DNA from: CATQGW01 sp965262235
GTDB lineage: Bacteria; Chloroflexota; Dehalococcoidia; Bin125
Direction of reading: 5' to 3'
NCBI GenBank assembly: GCA_965262235.1
Contig: OZ253504.1
Coordinates: 620,001-684,000, forward strand
Length of the DNA stretch: 64,000 nucleotides
Shown here: positions 16,987 to 28,407 of the stretch, piece after piece
How positions within the stretch are numbered: the stretch's first letter is position 1
How the letters are laid out: each line of letters opens with the position of its first letter
Translations under genes and position numbers: made by a program
Notes under the pieces: generated by a model
What the model was told of the DNA's origin: nothing
Database searches by the model: none
What the model saw: the letters and a program-made list of their open reading frames with translations, nothing else

Positions 16987-18208
16987 GATTTGAGAGCCGA
17001 TGGCTTTTCAGCATCCTGCTAGCGCACGGGCAAGCAGCGGGGCGCGCAGCCGCGCTATCTCGGTCGCGCACGCAACCAGCTTTGGTTCAAGTTGAGGCGG
17101 CGCTCGACTCGCCGTCCGCGCGCGGGATCGAGGCCCAGTTCTCGGTCTGGGACCCGACCACCGGCCCGGCCAGCAACGCTGAAATCATTGCCGAGTTCGA
17201 CGACCCGAGGGAACTCGATCAGTTCGAAGCGCTTGCGGCGCAAGACTGGCGCTTCGCGGAGCTGCGGTGCGCACTGAGGGATGCGACGGTGTTTGAGTCT
17301 GCGGAGATTCGTATCTGTCGCGAGCTGGTCTCGGTGCGGGTGGCGGATCCTCAATCGGTTGGGTTCTGCCCGCCTTGGAGATCTCTGCGTAACCTCCGAT
17401 GTTCTTCGCTTGCCCCTGCGGGGGAAACTGTCGCGTAGCAGCCTGCCCGCGGCTTGCACCGGGCACTGAAGGAGGCCCAGCTCCCCGCACGCCTGATAGA
17501 TGGGGCGATCGCGACGTGCAGCCCCCCTTGTATGTTCGCGCTGGCTCGGCGGCTGTTGGAGACGGTGCGTCCAAGCGCGGCGGGGGTTGGCTGGCCCCAA
17601 CGTGAGGTTCGTCACTCGGCCCCGCGATGCGGGGCAGTGGGCCGCCCCGGACCGCCGTTGGGATTCACATGGTCTCGCGCCGCGGACGTTCGCACGGCAG
17701 AGCTATTGGCCCGTATCGCCGTCCCCGGTCGCGCTGTCCTGTTCAGACATCAGCCCGCCGTCGGTCCCCGGCAAGGCCGGTACGCTGCCGTTGGCCGGAC
17801 TCATCCAGAGGGAGTCGGAGAGGTCACGCTGCGCGCGCTGGGCGCAGTCGTCCATCACGGTGTGCGTGAACCAGCCGGTCCATTGCCAACGATCAACGGT
17901 CGCGGTGCGCCAGTTGAAGAAGCGTGGCGTCGGCTCGATCCGTTCGAGCTGCCCGCATCCGGCGAACTGAAACTCGATGCTGGCGGTGGCGGACGCCTTG
18001 TGCCCGGAGATCTGGCCCAGCGTGCAATTCTCATCGCCGTCGTAGTCGGCGTAGACCGTGCTGCCGTTGTACCAGCGGTCGTCATTACCGCCGCGCTGGC
18101 GGCGCCGGCGTGCGCACCCCGATCAGGGCTTCCAGCGGGGCTGGCGGCGGGTGGCCGCCGCAGTGAGATGACGGCTCGACGTGCCCCAGAATGCCTGGAG
18201 CACCAGTG
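16987..18208. other. Low-coding stretch with possible gene remnants
   Basis: No intact gene is supported. Two pieces look protein-like. On the plus strand, 17082-17438 (TTG start) includes QFSVWDPTTGPASNAEI and ELDQFEALAAQDWRFAEL. On the minus strand, about 17850-18090 reads GNDDRWYNGSTVYADYDGD and RIEPTPRFFNWRTATVDRW with no start or stop that would make a gene. I do not recognise either. Both may be fragments of secreted-protein genes. Confidence 0.35.
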
Positions 18209-19064
18209 TCAACAGGCGGTGTAGGCGAGTGTTCCGCTGAGCGCCATGCCCAGCATGATCGCGCCACTCCAGACCGCGTGCGACACCGGGCGCTGCTCTA
18301 TGCGTATCTCTTCGTTAAGCCACGCCCGAAACCTCGGGCAGAGCGCGCCGAAGGCCCACACGAACGTTGCTAGCAGGCCTAAAACGACGGCCCCCGCCGG
18401 CGATCCTTCGAGTCCTGGGGTCGTATGCCGGCATGCAGAAGCCAAAGAAGGTGCAGCCAATGATTGCGAAGAGGGCGGGGCCGGCGATCAGCCCGGCCAA
18501 TATCGCCGTGATTCGGGGGAAGAGCGGCATCCAGAGCCACGCGAAGCCCGCCGCGAGCACAATCCCCAGCCAGCGCAGCACGCCAAAGTCAGGCTCCGCC
18601 GCAAACACGGGTCGCGGCGTCACCCAAGTCCACAGCAGGTACGCGGCCAATCCGAACAGCGCGGCTGCCATCAGCAGCGGGAGCAGGGGTCCTGCACGGC
18701 CCGCGCGGAGCGCCAGGATCCGGTCCGCGCCGAAGCGCAACGGGGCGGCGGCGATCGCCGCGAGCGGGACGATGGCCAACTCAATGCCTGGCAATGTGGC
18801 CTCGACCCACCAGCGCTCGACAAGGAGATGATCTATGCCCGTCCCTACGAGCGCGCCGAAGGACCACATGAGAGCTACCAGCAACGCCAGAAGCACGACG
18901 CGGACTCGGTCGAATCGGTGTTTGAGCAGACCCAGCGTGTCGCGGCCGACGCTGCGGCGCTGCTGGTTGAGGACGCCTGCCGGCCCGCCGGGCCGCAGCC
19001 GGATAGCTCGAATTGCCCGCGGGGAGGTGATTGCCAGCTCAGCAGTGAGCTCCCCGGCGTTCAT
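18209..19064 (-). pseudogene. Frameshifted multi-pass membrane protein
   Basis: From the ATG at 19064 (MNAGELTAELAIT) one frame encodes several strongly hydrophobic segments, such as VVLLALLVALMWSFGALVG, then PLLMAAALFGLAAYLL and AILAGLIAGPALFAIIGC. Around 18415-18460 the homologous text moves to another frame, which continues with AGAVVLGLLATFVWAFGALC and SGAIMLGMALSGTLAYTAC before a stop at 18209. The LMWSFGALVG/FVWAFGALC similarity suggests two related halves. A single frameshift explains it, either decay or a sequencing error. I do not recognise the family. Confidence 0.55.
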
Positions 19065-19766
19065 GTGTAGCGAGCTTCTTCGCGGCCGCGGGGAGTTGAG
19101 CTGAGAGCCGTTCTGATCGCCTGACTGAGGCTTGAGTGTCCTCCCGGATCCAGAACGCCGGACCGGGCACGCCCAGACCGGGACGCTTGCGCTCGTTGCC
19201 TGTGATGGTGCGTCGGAGCTCGCGGCCGTGTGGATTCTGCGCGAACACCAAGGCGTTGGCGCAGCGCAGACTGCCTGGTTCAACGAGTCGGTCATGGAGC
19301 GCGCAATTGGGGGTCCAGGCGTCAGGATCCAGGCGTGGATCAGTGAATTCGTCCACGCCGTGACTCAATTCCATGGCCGCCGGCGTCCTTCGGTACGTGC
19401 CGGAGCAGACCGCAATGGCTGAGACGGGTGAGGTCCGGCGCCAATCCAGATGCCCCGATCGCCTTGAGCTGTTGCCCTCACTTCGCCTCGGAGATATCTT
19501 TTCTTACTGGTCTACTTCTACTGACGGGCTGGAGACGAGATACATAGAGGATGTATACTGGCATCGTTCCAAGCGATTGTTGTGCCCTGGTCCCGGCTGC
19601 CCCACTCGGCGACCGGGGGTCTGACCGGTTCGTCGGGGACGCCCAGCATCAGGACCCTTTCTGCGCGCAATGGGGAGCTCGTGGGCACTTGGAGCACGCC
19701 CGCCAGTGACGGCCGCGCTGCTAGCGCTCGGTACGACTCCGCCAGATCCGAAGCGACGAGGAGGAT
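19065..19766. other. Low-coding stretch upstream of two cadherin-type genes
   Basis: No supported gene. A minus-strand piece from 19374 (MELSHGVDEFTDPRLDPD, then CANALVFAQNPHGREL) is plausible protein text but runs into the promoter side of the broken membrane gene and has no recognisable family. Near 19755 a strong AGGAGG precedes the start of the cadherin-like remnant at 19767. Confidence 0.35.
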
Positions 19767-20230
19767 ATGACCGACAACCCCCGATGGACCGTGCCAACGA
19801 ACGTCCAGACGCTCAATGCAACTGAGAATGCGGCGCGCGTCCCCGACCTGGCGAACGACGTGCAAGACGACCCGCAGGCGCGCGCCGTCGACAGCGTGGG
19901 CGCAGGTTCCTGGTCCATGACCGCGACCGGCACGCCGTTGGTCCCGAACGGCGGTGCCATGTTCGTGGCGAGCGAGACCGGCAGCCGCGGCGTGGCCGAG
20001 AAGACCGCCGCTGGTCAGGCGTCGGCGCTGCCTTGCAAGCTGAGGATCCAGAAGACGACCCTCCCACAATCGCGAGCTCACCTGAAAGCGCCCGCCCGCT
20101 CTTCGACATCGACCGTTCCACGGGCCGGCTGCTCACGAAGGCAGCCCGCTCCTCGCGCTTCTGTCCGTCGTCTTGTGACGGAATTCGCCGACTTGACAAC
20201 GACTGGTTCCCGCTTACCTAATTCAGTTAG
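19767..20230 (+). pseudogene. Decayed cadherin-like domain gene
   Basis: The ATG at 19767 has a strong Shine-Dalgarno (GAGGAGGAT), and the frame starts MTDNPRWTVPTNVQTL. Around 19960 it reads FVASETGSRGVAEKTAAGQ, the start of a cadherin-like repeat. The continuation DPEDDPP...RPLFDIDRSTGRLLTKAA appears in another frame near 20040-20140. The pattern (SRxVAExTxAG, then FDIDxSTGxLxTKAA) matches the first domain of the intact neighbour (TRDVVENTGAGA, FSFDTSTGQLRTRAA). I infer a frameshifted paralogue of the gene that follows. Confidence 0.5.
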
Positions 20231-20485
20231 GGGAGATCGTTCGTCCCCAGCTGAGTATTTGCCATTGAAACCGCGCACCCTGGTCGGCCCGAGTTCGTGA
20301 ACCGCCCGTTCATGGGGCTGTCCTGCATGTTCAGCAGCCGCGCGTGGACTACCGCATGGTGGAGGGGCGAGACGCTGAGGCGGGCGCACGGTGACGGTCG
20401 GGCGCCGGGAGCGACGGTCCCGGGGGACTCGCTCACTCGCTGGCGTGGGCCCGGCGGAGGGAACCGGGCATGGTGGGGCGGGCTG

Positions 20486-23400
20486 GTGCGGTATGCGCTC
20501 GCGATCGTCAGCGTCGTGCTCTTGGGCCTCGCGCTCGGTCCGCCGCGAGACGCGCGGGCGCAGGCTCCCCCGACGGCGAACAGCGAGCCACGGTTCCCGC
20601 CCGAGGAACGGGGTACCCGCGACGTAGTCGAGAACACGGGCGCAGGCGCGGCGATCGGCGCACCGCTAGCGGCCACGGATGCCGATAGCGACCGCCTCAC
20701 CTACGCCATCTCGGGAGATGACGCCGGCTTCTTCAGTTTCGACACCTCCACCGGTCAGCTGCGGACGAGGGCGGCCTTGGACCATGAGGACAGGACCCAC
20801 TATCGGTCCCTCACCGTCTCGGTGCACGACGGCAAGGACGCGCAGGGCAACCCCGACACGTCGATCGACGCCGAACTGGCGGTGTGGGTCTATGTCATTG
20901 ACGCAGACGAGGCGGGGAGCGTATCCCTCTGGCCTGCCCGTGCCCGGGTCGGCGCGGTGCTCCGGGCCGGCCTCAGCGACCCGGACGGGGTTCGGTACCG
21001 CTCCTGGGAATGGTCCAGCTCCGCGGACCGGAGCGACTGGACGATCGTGAGCGCCCTCGGCTATGACGCCCAGTACACGCCGCGTCCTTCCGACAGTGGC
21101 AGGTATCTGCGTGCCGTCGCCGAATACACGGACCACGAAGGTGGTGGCAAGTCGGCGGAAGCCGTCACCACCTACCAGGTCGGCGACGCGACGCCGGCGC
21201 CGCAACTCGTCGTCACCACCCTGGTCTCCGGCCTGACCATCCCCTGGGACATCGCCATTGCGCCCGACGGGACGATGTTGTTCACGGAGCGAGGCGGCAA
21301 GCTGAGTGCGAGGACCGCCGACGGCACGGTCCAGGCCGTCACTGCCGACCTCGGCGACCTGCGTGTGGCGGGCGAGACCGGGCTGATGGCCATCGTGGTC
21401 GATCCCGGCTTCGCCACGAACCGGCGCTTCTACACGTGCCAGGGTCACACCGGTCCCGAGGTGCAGGTGATCGCCTGGACGATCGATGATGCCTACACGT
21501 CGGCCACCCGCGTCGCCGACCCGCTGGTCGGGGGTATTCTCGCCGACAGCCACGGTGGTCACGCCGGTTGCCGTCTGCGCTTTGGCCCCCAGGGGCATCT
21601 GTGGATAGCGGTCGGCGACGCAGCACTTGGCGGGGTACCGCAGTCCCTGACGGCGCTGGGCGGGAAGATTCTGAGGGTGCAGCCTTCCACGGGGGCGGGC
21701 GTCGCGGGAAACCCGTTCCCGTCATCGCCCCTGGTGTACAGCTATGGCCACCGCAACCCCCAGGGGCTGGCCCAACGGCCGGGCACCAGCCAGATGTGGT
21801 CGGTGGAACACGGCCACCGGTCCGACGACGAGATCAACTTGCTGGTTCGCGGCGGCAACTACGGCTGGAGCCCCGTCGTCCCGGACCCTCAGACCCCCTT
21901 TTACATCGACCACGGCCCGATGACGGATCTGGTGAAGTTCCCCAGCGCTATCGAGGCTAGGTGGTCGTCCGGTACCCCGACCCTGGCCACCAGCGGCGGC
22001 ATCTTCCTGGAGGGCGACGCCTGGGGCAGCTGGGAGGGGCGGCTTGCGGTCGCCTCCCTGGCCAACAGCACCCTGCGCGTGTTTGAGTTCGGCCCGTCTG
22101 GCGACCTCCTGAGCGAGGTCGTGGTGCGTGAGTTGGACGGATACGGCCGGCTCCGCTCGCCCGTGATGGGGCGCGACGGCGCGCTCTACGTCACCACATC
22201 GAATGGCGGCGGCGCCGACAGGATCCTCAGGGTCGCCCCCGTGCAGCCGTTCGTGCTGACCGGCCCGACCGTGGTGTCCTACGCGGAGGGCGGCTCTCGC
22301 CCGGTGGCCTCATACAGCGCCCGCGCGGCGAACGTCACGATCGCCTGGAGTCTGTCCGGGGACGACGCGGCCGCCTTCAGACTCGATGGCGGCGTGCTCC
22401 GCTTCCGGGCGCCTCCCGATCACGAGACTCCCACGGACGTCGGCGGGGACAACCGCTACGACGTGACGGTCCATGCCTCCGACGGCATCGAATCACGCGA
22501 GCTGGACATCACCATTACTGTGACCACGGAAGGGCCGCCGCCTCGCATCGTTGTTGGCGGTGGTAGTGGCGGCGGCGGTAGTAGTGGCGGCGGTGGCGGA
22601 GGCGGTCCTCCGCCGGTCCCCATTCCATCAGACGCCGACTTCGATTGGAATGTGACCCGCGACATCGAGTCGCTCGACCACGAGAACGACACTCCGACCG
22701 GTCTCTGGTCGGACGGGCAGACGCTCTGGGTCCTGGAGAACGCCGCCTCCGGCGCCGACTCGGTGTTCGCTTACGGGCTGGAAAGTGGCGAGCGTCAGCC
22801 GGAGCGCGAGTTCGAACTCGACCGGCGCAACCGCTTCTCGCACGGCATCTGGTCGGACGGCGAGACCGTCTGGATTGCCGACTCAGGCCAGGATCTGCTC
22901 TTCGCTTACGTCCTCGAGAGCGGTGAGCGGAACGAAGGGCGCGAGTTCGAACTGGCCGAGCGCAATCGAGACCCGCGGGGCATCTGGTCGGATGACGGGG
23001 TGATGTATGTGCTCGACAGCGTCCAGGACTCGTTGTTCACCTACAACTTCGCAACGGGCGAACTCTTGATCGAGCACGCGCTGGACAAGCTCAACCGCAG
23101 CCCGCGCGGGATCTGGTCGGACGGCGTCACGATCTGGGTCTCGGACGACGGCGCCAAGCGGCTGTTCGCCTACGAGTTCGATGGCGAAGCACTGCAGCGC
23201 AACGAAGACCTGGAGTTCACGTTCCGCTCGCTGCTCAAAGCCGGAAACGGCAGCCCGCGTGGCATCTGGTCGGACGGCGATGTCATGTACGTGGTCGATG
23301 AGCAGGACGACAAGATCTACACGTACAACCTGCCCGACGCGATCATTGCGCAGTTGGCCTCGCTCAGCCTGAGCGACCTAGAGCTCGAAGAGTTCTCACC

Positions 23401-23911
23401 CGACCGCCGCGCATACACAGCTATGGCCGACTCCGGTGCGACCGTTACGACCGTCGTGGCCATCGCTACACAGGAGTCAGCGATGGTCGCGATCGCTCCT
23501 ACTGACGCCGACAGCGAGCCCTCGAACGGCCACCAGGTCACGCTGGAATCAGAGACGACGATCACCGTCATGGTCAGGTCCGCGGACGCCAGCCGGACCA
23601 AGAGCTACGTGGTTCAGGTGGCCAAACCGCCCTGCCTGGAAGGACTCAACGATGAGGATCTAAGCGAGGTCACGTTCGCCGGCGGCACTGTGAGCGAACT
23701 TGATGCTTGTGCTCGAAGCCTTGATGTCGATGCGCTCTACCATCGGCTGGACGGCGTCTGGACCGCCCTTTTCCTGTCCGCGGACCTGCCCGAGTTCATC
23801 AACCGGCCCTTCCGCACTCGCTTCCCTGAAGGTCTCCCGCCCGGCGAACCGCTGATCGCCAGTCGCCAGATGATCGTTGTGACCACACCTGGAACGCCTG
23901 ACTCCAGCTGA
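20486..23911 (+). CDS. Secreted multidomain protein: cadherin-like, PQQ-dependent sugar dehydrogenase-like, Gly-rich linker, WSDG beta-propeller
   Basis: The GTG at 20486 gives a good Sec signal peptide (VRYALAIVSVVLLGLALG...ARA); the frame is open back to 20297 but that part is not protein-like. The protein has 1,141 residues. Domains in order are: a cadherin-like repeat (about 45-135); an Ig-like segment; a six-bladed PQQ sugar-dehydrogenase-type propeller (about 245-580) with IPWDIAIAPDGTMLFTERGG, HGGHAGCRLRFGPQG and SYGHRNPQGLAQ; another cadherin-like piece; a Gly/Ser linker (about 690-708); five repeats of the type RGIWSDG..(M/V)(Y/W)V.D (about 735-945); a cadherin-like beta-sandwich; and a short C-terminal domain. 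The PQQ part would oxidise aldoses if the cofactor is bound. Location is probably outside the cytoplasmic membrane. Confidence 0.8.
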   Translation: MRYALAIVSVVLLGLALGPPRDARAQAPPTANSEPRFPPEERGTRDVVENTGAGAAIGAPLAATDADSDRLTYAISGDDAGFFSFDTSTGQLRTRAALDHEDRTHYRSLTVSVHDGKDAQGNPDTSIDAELAVWVYVIDADEAGSVSLWPARARVGAVLRAGLSDPDGVRYRSWEWSSSADRSDWTIVSALGYDAQYTPRPSDSGRYLRAVAEYTDHEGGGKSAEAVTTYQVGDATPAPQLVVTTLVSGLTIPWDIAIAPDGTMLFTERGGKLSARTADGTVQAVTADLGDLRVAGETGLMAIVVDPGFATNRRFYTCQGHTGPEVQVIAWTIDDAYTSATRVADPLVGGILADSHGGHAGCRLRFGPQGHLWIAVGDAALGGVPQSLTALGGKILRVQPSTGAGVAGNPFPSSPLVYSYGHRNPQGLAQRPGTSQMWSVEHGHRSDDEINLLVRGGNYGWSPVVPDPQTPFYIDHGPMTDLVKFPSAIEARWSSGTPTLATSGGIFLEGDAWGSWEGRLAVASLANSTLRVFEFGPSGDLLSEVVVRELDGYGRLRSPVMGRDGALYVTTSNGGGADRILRVAPVQPFVLTGPTVVSYAEGGSRPVASYSARAANVTIAWSLSGDDAAAFRLDGGVLRFRAPPDHETPTDVGGDNRYDVTVHASDGIESRELDITITVTTEGPPPRIVVGGGSGGGGSSGGGGGGGPPPVPIPSDADFDWNVTRDIESLDHENDTPTGLWSDGQTLWVLENAASGADSVFAYGLESGERQPEREFELDRRNRFSHGIWSDGETVWIADSGQDLLFAYVLESGERNEGREFELAERNRDPRGIWSDDGVMYVLDSVQDSLFTYNFATGELLIEHALDKLNRSPRGIWSDGVTIWVSDDGAKRLFAYEFDGEALQRNEDLEFTFRSLLKAGNGSPRGIWSDGDVMYVVDEQDDKIYTYNLPDAIIAQLASLSLSDLELEEFSPDRRAYTAMADSGATVTTVVAIATQESAMVAIAPTDADSEPSNGHQVTLESETTITVMVRSADASRTKSYVVQVAKPPCLEGLNDEDLSEVTFAGGTVSELDACARSLDVDALYHRLDGVWTALFLSADLPEFINRPFRTRFPEGLPPGEPLIASRQMIVVTTPGTPDSS

Positions 23912-23987
23912 TCGCGGGCTGGAAATCTCCTGCCCCCGGCCGCGGCGGTCGGCAGACGGCAGTTGGGTCGAGCGGATGACCGCTCGC

Positions 23988-24692
23988 TCACGCCAAGAGC
24001 TTGGCGGCTAACTCGATGAAGTCGTCGACGATGATGTCGGGCTGGTACTCCGAGTCGTCCGTCGGCAGCGTGTACCGATTGACGTAGGCCGCCTTGAATC
24101 CGCAGAATTGGGCGCCGAGGATATCGAACGCGTGCGCGGCGACCATCATGATCTCCCCGGGCTCGCAGCCCAGCCGCTGTATCGCTTTGCGGTATACCCC
24201 TGGGGACGGCTTGAATGCCCAAACCTGGTCCACGGAGATGATGGCGGCGAACCTGATCGGGACGTGGTTCTCCAGTAACCGCTCCAAGTACCACTGCTCC
24301 CCGTTGGACAGTGCAACCAGGTGGTAGCGCTCTGCCAATATCTGTAGCCCTTCAATGGCATCAGGGTAAGGCTGCAGGCCGTGGTAGACCTGCATAAACT
24401 GCTGGACCTCGCTGCTGGTGTACGTCACGTTGTGCTTCTTCAAGCAGTAGACGAAAGCCCGGCGGCAGGTTTCGAGGCAGCCACTGTGTCCCAGCATCAA
24501 CAGATTGTCCTGGTACTGCTCAATCCGTTGCCGCCCCCTCCAATCTTCGTAAAACTCTGGGCCTGTCAGGTTGGAGCCGTGGGCCGCCAGGAAGTCGCCG
24601 GCAGGACCGGTCAAGCTGCCGGTCAGGTCCATGATGGTGCCGAAGATGTCGAAAGTCAGGTAGTTCACGGGAGCCAGGAATCCGTCGGCCAT
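23988..24692 (-). CDS. HAD-superfamily hydrolase, type II (S)-2-haloacid dehalogenase-like
   Basis: The 234-residue protein starts at the ATG at 24692, preceded by a G-run that could serve as ribosome binding site. Motif I is FDIFGTIMD (D15 as nucleophile), motif II is ALSNGE, motif III contains AFKPSPGVYRKA, and motif IV is MVAAHAFDILGAQ. In L-2-haloacid dehalogenases the last motif is usually AAHxWDLxGA, so the organisation matches, with Phe replacing Trp. The predicted reaction is hydrolytic dehalogenation of short 2-haloacids or a related HAD phosphatase reaction. No operon partner. Confidence 0.82.
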   Translation of the reverse strand: MADGFLAPVNYLTFDIFGTIMDLTGSLTGPAGDFLAAHGSNLTGPEFYEDWRGRQRIEQYQDNLLMLGHSGCLETCRRAFVYCLKKHNVTYTSSEVQQFMQVYHGLQPYPDAIEGLQILAERYHLVALSNGEQWYLERLLENHVPIRFAAIISVDQVWAFKPSPGVYRKAIQRLGCEPGEIMMVAAHAFDILGAQFCGFKAAYVNRYTLPTDDSEYQPDIIVDDFIELAAKLLA

Positions 24693-25160
24693 GCAATGCC
24701 CCCCCGATTGGAACCAGTCTGCAACCCGTTCTTCGATCAAGATTGCCGTGGCGCCGGTGTTGGCTCGGACAACAACGGACATGACCGAGGCGTCCACTCC
24801 CCGCAGGTGATCCAGGCCCTGAACCCGACAGCGTTGGACGGCCAACCTGAATTTCAACTGCCAGCTTCTCAAGTCCAACCTGCCGCCGCGACAATTGTAA
24901 TCCGGCATCACGCGGAAGGACGTACGGCAGTCAGACGCTGAGCGCCTTCCTCCCAACTGACATCCTCCGGCGCCGATGTCTGTCACCCCACCAAGACCCA
25001 CTGACCACGGACCGCGATGTCGTCGAACACCGCGATGGCGTGGCGGCGGTACCCGGTTCGCACGAACTCATCAATGGGCGGGTCGTCGACTCAGATCGAC
25101 AACCTGGAAACATGCAACCGCAGAAAGTCAGCCTTGCGGGAATAACTGATCAGTCCAGGG
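24693..25160. other. Intergenic, no gene seen
   Basis: The minus frame of the HAD gene remains open to 25001, but the extension is not protein-like. I see no other feature. The promoter of the HAD gene should lie here. Confidence 0.35.
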
Positions 25161-25412
25161 TCAGCCTTCAATGGGCGTTCGACTGTCCAGGTACCCCTCA
25201 AGAACCGCCACAGCTTCAACCAGTTCTTCAGCTTGAGACGGGTCGCTACAACGGTCGCTGAAGATTCCTGTATTTCCGATCGTTGTGCCGCCGCAAATCT
25301 TCACTACCTGTTGGTCCAGCCGCGGCATTGGTCGCACGAACAGATGACCTGCTCGCCACCCAAGTCGATAGCCACACCGTGCGTCACCGGAGCAGCGGAA
25401 CATCAATCGCAT
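25161..25412 (-). CDS. Small hypothetical protein
   Basis: An 83-residue frame starts at the ATG at 25412 with GAGGGG six bases upstream, which is why I list it. It begins MRLMFRCSGDARCGYRLGW and ends with an acidic helix-like SQAEELVEAVAVLEGYLDS. It contains several cysteines (C7, C13 and two more) without a clear CxxC pair. I do not recognise it, and it may be a fragment. Confidence 0.35.
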   Translation of the reverse strand: MRLMFRCSGDARCGYRLGWRAGHLFVRPMPRLDQQVVKICGGTTIGNTGIFSDRCSDPSQAEELVEAVAVLEGYLDSRTPIEG

Positions 25413-25988
25413 CGTGAGCCCCTCGCGCAGGGCGGGCGCCTTGCGGACGGAGGACACTGAGATGGTCCGCTCACGACTTGGCAGTGGAAGGAATCCGATG
25501 CCTGCGCCCTTCACAGCGCTCAGCCTCCGCCACGCCACGCGGACACGGGAACTAGGCCTCGGGCGCAACGCCCAACCCGTAAGGTCAACTCGACGCTCTT
25601 GATTTGGGACGGTTTCGTGGGCCTATTTTGCCGATCGGCAGACCGATGCTCAAGATGTGGCTCGCGGCGCTGCAGGAGTACTAGCACCTTGGGCAGGCCC
25701 ATTATGGCGCAGCACGACAGAGGGACGCAAGCGTTGTCACGGCACCGGGGTTCTGACCGCAACAGCATCCCCTAGCTTCCGGGCGGATGGGAAGCTGCGT
25801 AACAACACCGGCAGACCAGTCGCAGTACACATAGACGCCAAAACTTGCGGTACGCGTGGGCAATGAGAGTGGAGCTAGCCTATCCTCGCGCATGACCGTC
25901 AGCGTCAAAGAAGGTCGCGAGCATATTGAGCGATTCGAACCTCTTGTTGTAGACGCGCCCGGCCTGGCCACCCGGGCCACGATCGCGC
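25413..25988. other. Sparse stretch without a supported gene
   Basis: Overlapping short frames occur on both strands, but none has a good start or family resemblance. A plus-strand 47-codon frame from 25892 (MTVSVKEGREHIERFEP) has plausible composition but is very short and ends over the 3' end of the HEPN-like gene. Confidence 0.3.
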
Positions 25989-26480
25989 TTATCGTCCGCC
26001 GCGCGATATGTATTCCTCCACGGCCGCCTCTATAATCGAATTCAGCACTGTGTGTCGAGTGGTAATGCCGACTTCAATCTGCTCGTGAAGATAGCGCCAA
26101 TCTTGGAAGTCATTTCTATGGTTGTTCAGCACCTGCAGCAAAGAGTCTGTCTCGCCAGAATATACCCCTCGGCTTATCTTCTCCTGGCGTATCCGAGCGA
26201 ATCTTCGCTCGACCACGGCCTGCGTAGCCGGTTCCAAACTCTCGAACAAGATCTTAAGATCGTGCGCGTGCTTTGCTTCACCACCCGTTTCTTGCATGTA
26301 CAACGCCTTCAAGGCAAGTTCAGTGGCGAACGCGCGCAAAACTATGGAGGTTATACTGCACCCAGCGACCGCAAGCTGATCGCGAACGATGACCGGGTTG
26401 GCCAACAAACCATCTAGATGTCGGTCAGCCCAATGGAACGCACAAGCCATCCCCATTGCAACTTGATCCCCATCGGCCAT
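25989..26480 (-). CDS. HEPN-like domain protein
   Basis: The ATG at 26480 follows GGAGGGG by seven bases and gives 163 residues. The sequence is helical. AFATELALKALYMQETG...HAHDLKILFESL matches the first half of HEPN proteins (LALKALL..E.G....HDL..L...L), and HRNDFQDWRYLHE occupies the position of the conserved second-half helix. A strict RxxxxxH ribonuclease motif is not certain; R and H are present as WRYLH. HEPN proteins are often RNA-cleaving toxins or scaffold partners of nucleotidyltransferases, but no partner gene is adjacent. The gene sits directly downstream of the functional 16S and tRNA-Ile genes on the same strand. Confidence 0.6.
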   Translation of the reverse strand: MADGDQVAMGMACAFHWADRHLDGLLANPVIVRDQLAVAGCSITSIVLRAFATELALKALYMQETGGEAKHAHDLKILFESLEPATQAVVERRFARIRQEKISRGVYSGETDSLLQVLNNHRNDFQDWRYLHEQIEVGITTRHTVLNSIIEAAVEEYISRGGR

Positions 26481-26648
26481 CACAACACCCCTCCAACGAC
26501 AACCGAGTCGGCGTTGCCTCTGCCAACCCGGCTCCCCGACCTTCCCCAACCCCCCCCCTGCCCTGTCTCCTTAGCGGACCCGCCATCCGGGGGGCTTGCC
26601 TCACCCGCCAGTTCAGCGCATGCTCACTGCCCTCGGCACGGGACAGAT

Positions 26649-26725
26649 TGGTGGGCCATCCTGGACTCGAACCAGGGACCTCAGTCTTATCAGGACTGCG
26701 CTCTAGCCTGCTGAGCTAATGGCCC
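26649..26725 (-). tRNA. tRNA-Ile (GAT)
   Basis: A 77-base gene with a perfect seven-base acceptor stem (GGGCCAT with ATGGCCC), anticodon loop CTGATAA (GAT), the T arm CCTGG-TTCGAGT-CCAGG and an encoded CCA tail. It lies 184 bases downstream of the 16S gene on the same strand, the usual 16S spacer position, and is presumably co-transcribed with it. Confidence 0.95.
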
Positions 26726-26909
26726 GAGGAGGGTGGCTGCCGAAGCGGGCCGTCGCGCATGCCGCGCGGTAGGCCGGCCTTAGCATCTGGAGAGCGGAAG
26801 TCAGCGCATTGAGTTGACCGTCATCCATCCATCGAAACAGATGGAGATCGACCTGGGATTCCCGGCTGGTCGGCGCCGAAGCGCCAGCCAACCGATGGAA
26901 ACTCCCTAG

Positions 26910-28406
<1,497 letters not shown>

Positions 28407-28407
28407 T

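Noticed and set aside
17700..17713. A 14-base match (GAGCTATTGGCCCG) to the 5' end of the duplicated tRNA-Ile
   Set aside because: It matches the duplicated copy better than the intact gene, but it is short and has no flanking similarity, so chance cannot be excluded.
17454..18224. A 256-residue plus-strand frame
   Set aside because: Alanine- and arginine-rich composition typical of the empty strand in GC-rich DNA; protein-like text lies on the opposite strand in part of this region.
20297..20485. N-terminal extension of the PQQ/cadherin protein
   Set aside because: Composition is not protein-like, and the GTG at 20486 begins directly with a good signal peptide.
22555..22612. Glycine-rich run considered as a frameshift or low-complexity artefact
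   Set aside because: The frame is kept and well-formed domains lie on both sides, so it is a linker.
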